A program made the position numbers and the translations under genes. From the NCBI GenBank assembly GCA_913009915.1, contig CAJVYZ010000158.1, forward strand, positions 1-6,715: a stretch of DNA of 6,715 nucleotides, read 5' to 3'. Below are positions 5,797 through 6,715 of the stretch, piece after piece. The DNA comes from an uncultured Gemmatimonadota bacterium (GTDB lineage Bacteria > Gemmatimonadota > Gemmatimonadetes > Gemmatimonadales > GWC2-71-9). How positions within the stretch are numbered: the stretch's first letter is position 1; every line of letters begins with the position of its first letter. The notes under the pieces are model-generated. The model searched no databases and was not told where the DNA came from. It worked only from the letters and a program-made list of their open reading frames with translations.

Positions 5797-6715
5797 TCAT
5801 GTCACGCGGTGTGCTGGGCGTGGTAGTCGGTGTGTTGATCGCCGGCGGTGGCGCGTTGGCCGTCAACGGATTCGATCACACCAAACACGCCGGCCTGTTT
5901 CCCCGGTGCGCCACCTGTCACGTGGGGATCGAGGACACGACACGGTCGGTGTGGCCCGCCGTGGCCTCGTGCAACAATTGCCACGACGGCGTGGTTGAGG
6001 ACACGGTAGAGTGGTCGCCACCGGGGGCGACCCAGCCCTCAAACTTGAGATTAACTCATCCCGAACACCGCCTGGCTGTCTTCGAGGAAGCCCCGGATTC
6101 CGTGGTGACGTGCGAGGCGTGCCACAGTGCCTCCGATTCCTTGCGAATGACCGTGCAGCGACCCAAGAACGACCGCTGTTTCTCCTGTCACCAGATAACC
6201 GGGGACCACCTGGCCATAGATCCGGAGCGTTGCGCCACGTGTCACCTGGCGCTGGCCGAGGCTACCGGGCTGACCATGGCTCAGATCGGCGATTTCCCCA
6301 AACCACCGAATCACGATGATGCGGATTTCACCGGCCCGGGCCACGGCAACGTCGCGCAGCCTGCCGGCGCAAGTTGCGCCATGGCGCCGAGGTGTGCCAC
6401 GTGTCACGCGGAGGACTCCTGTCTCCAGTGCCACGTGGACTGTCAGATCAAGGCCAAGATCTGGAAGGGCACCCTGGCCAAGTTAACGGGTAATCCCTAC
6501 AGCCCGCAGAACTACCTGCCCCACCTGCCCTACGAGACGAGTCTGGGGGAGGCCGTCAAAGCAGACGGCAAGCTGTGCGCCAAGGGCAATTCCGGCTTTT
6601 TGCATATTTATGATCCGGACCGCACCATGACGCCGCTATTGCGAACTGGCAAACGGGGAGAAGGGAAATGGAAACGTATTTCCTATGATGAGGCCACAAC
6701 CTTATTGGCAAAGAA
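5793..6715 (+). CDS. Multiheme cytochrome c - molybdopterin oxidoreductase fusion (3' incomplete)
   Basis: I translated this frame by hand: it is open from ATG 5793 to the window end (307 codons, no stop), so the protein continues beyond the window. Residues 1-23 form a Sec-type signal (core VLGVVVGVLIAGGG, possible cleavage ALA|V). There is no twin-arginine motif. Clear CXXCH heme motifs have first Cys at 39, 60, 107, 129, 147 and 201. A seventh, CLQCH (210-214), is also the beginning of CLQCHVDC (210-217), the CX2CX3C cluster-binding motif of the molybdopterin oxidoreductase [4Fe-4S] domain. The domain continues with KLTGNPYSP (230-238), the fourth ligand in LCAKG (261-265), YDPDR (273-277), and LLRTGKRGEGKWKRISYDEA (282-301), all characteristic of the DMSO reductase superfamily. 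The GNPYSP...LPYET spacing suggests the TtrA/PhsA/PsrA-like side of the family, but this is only an impression; the active-site residue lies outside the window. It overlaps the barrel gene by ATGA (5793-5796), so it belongs to the same operon. GC content falls near the 3' end. Confidence 0.88.
   Translation, partial: MIMSRGVLGVVVGVLIAGGGALAVNGFDHTKHAGLFPRCATCHVGIEDTTRSVWPAVASCNNCHDGVVEDTVEWSPPGATQPSNLRLTHPEHRLAVFEEAPDSVVTCEACHSASDSLRMTVQRPKNDRCFSCHQITGDHLAIDPERCATCHLALAEATGLTMAQIGDFPKPPNHDDADFTGPGHGNVAQPAGASCAMAPRCATCHAEDSCLQCHVDCQIKAKIWKGTLAKLTGNPYSPQNYLPHLPYETSLGEAVKADGKLCAKGNSGFLHIYDPDRTMTPLLRTGKRGEGKWKRISYDEATTLLAK

Noticed and set aside
6011..6319. 102-codon open frame on the + strand
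   Set aside because: It is an out-of-frame shadow of the cytochrome-molybdoenzyme frame at 5793-6715, which contains regular CXXCH motifs.
6051..6434. 127-codon open frame on the - strand (and similar long antisense frames such as 3735-4352, 4204-4917 and 5158-5619)
   Set aside because: These lie opposite well-supported genes, carry no recognisable domain, and long antisense frames are expected in GC-rich coding DNA.

Overview
This window looks like a metagenome-assembled contig end from a GC-rich, Gram-negative bacterium; segments I counted run about 60-70% GC. No taxonomic marker is present, so I do not name a lineage. Lipoprotein and Sec signal peptides, an outer-membrane beta-barrel and very heme-rich cytochromes point to an uncultivated, diderm, respiring bacterium that moves electrons across its envelope. 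The first 182 bases are not biology. They are low-quality sequence, a T10 run and a complete Illumina P7/TruSeq adapter with its index, left at the contig edge.

Layout: (1) 183-627, the C-terminal part of a multiheme cytochrome whose beginning is lost at the contig edge, followed by a rho-independent terminator at 657-690. (2) 816-2201, a full-length lipoprotein cytochrome with 8 CXXCH and 1 CX4CH motifs; its C-terminal third is a paralogue of the first fragment. (3) 2264-4288, an inner-membrane-anchored NapC/NirT-like cytochrome with 20 predicted heme sites in two lobes, joined by a heme-free linker that contains an 8-bp tandem repeat. (4) 4285-5796, an outer-membrane beta-barrel overlapping the previous gene by ATGA. 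(5) 5793 to the window end, a continuous open frame, again overlapping by ATGA. It starts with a Sec-type signal and six clear CXXCH motifs and runs directly into the [4Fe-4S] N-terminal domain of a molybdopterin oxidoreductase. No stop is reached in the window.

Taken together, genes 2-5 look like a trans-envelope respiratory module: a quinol-oxidising membrane cytochrome, an outer-membrane lipoprotein cytochrome, a porin-like barrel and a terminal molybdoenzyme. This resembles in outline the porin-cytochrome conduits and the extracellular DMSO reductase system (Dms) of Shewanella, but has a different architecture. The most unusual part is the cytochrome-molybdoenzyme fusion, because its two halves normally use different export routes. 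Substrate and direction of electron flow cannot be read from this window.
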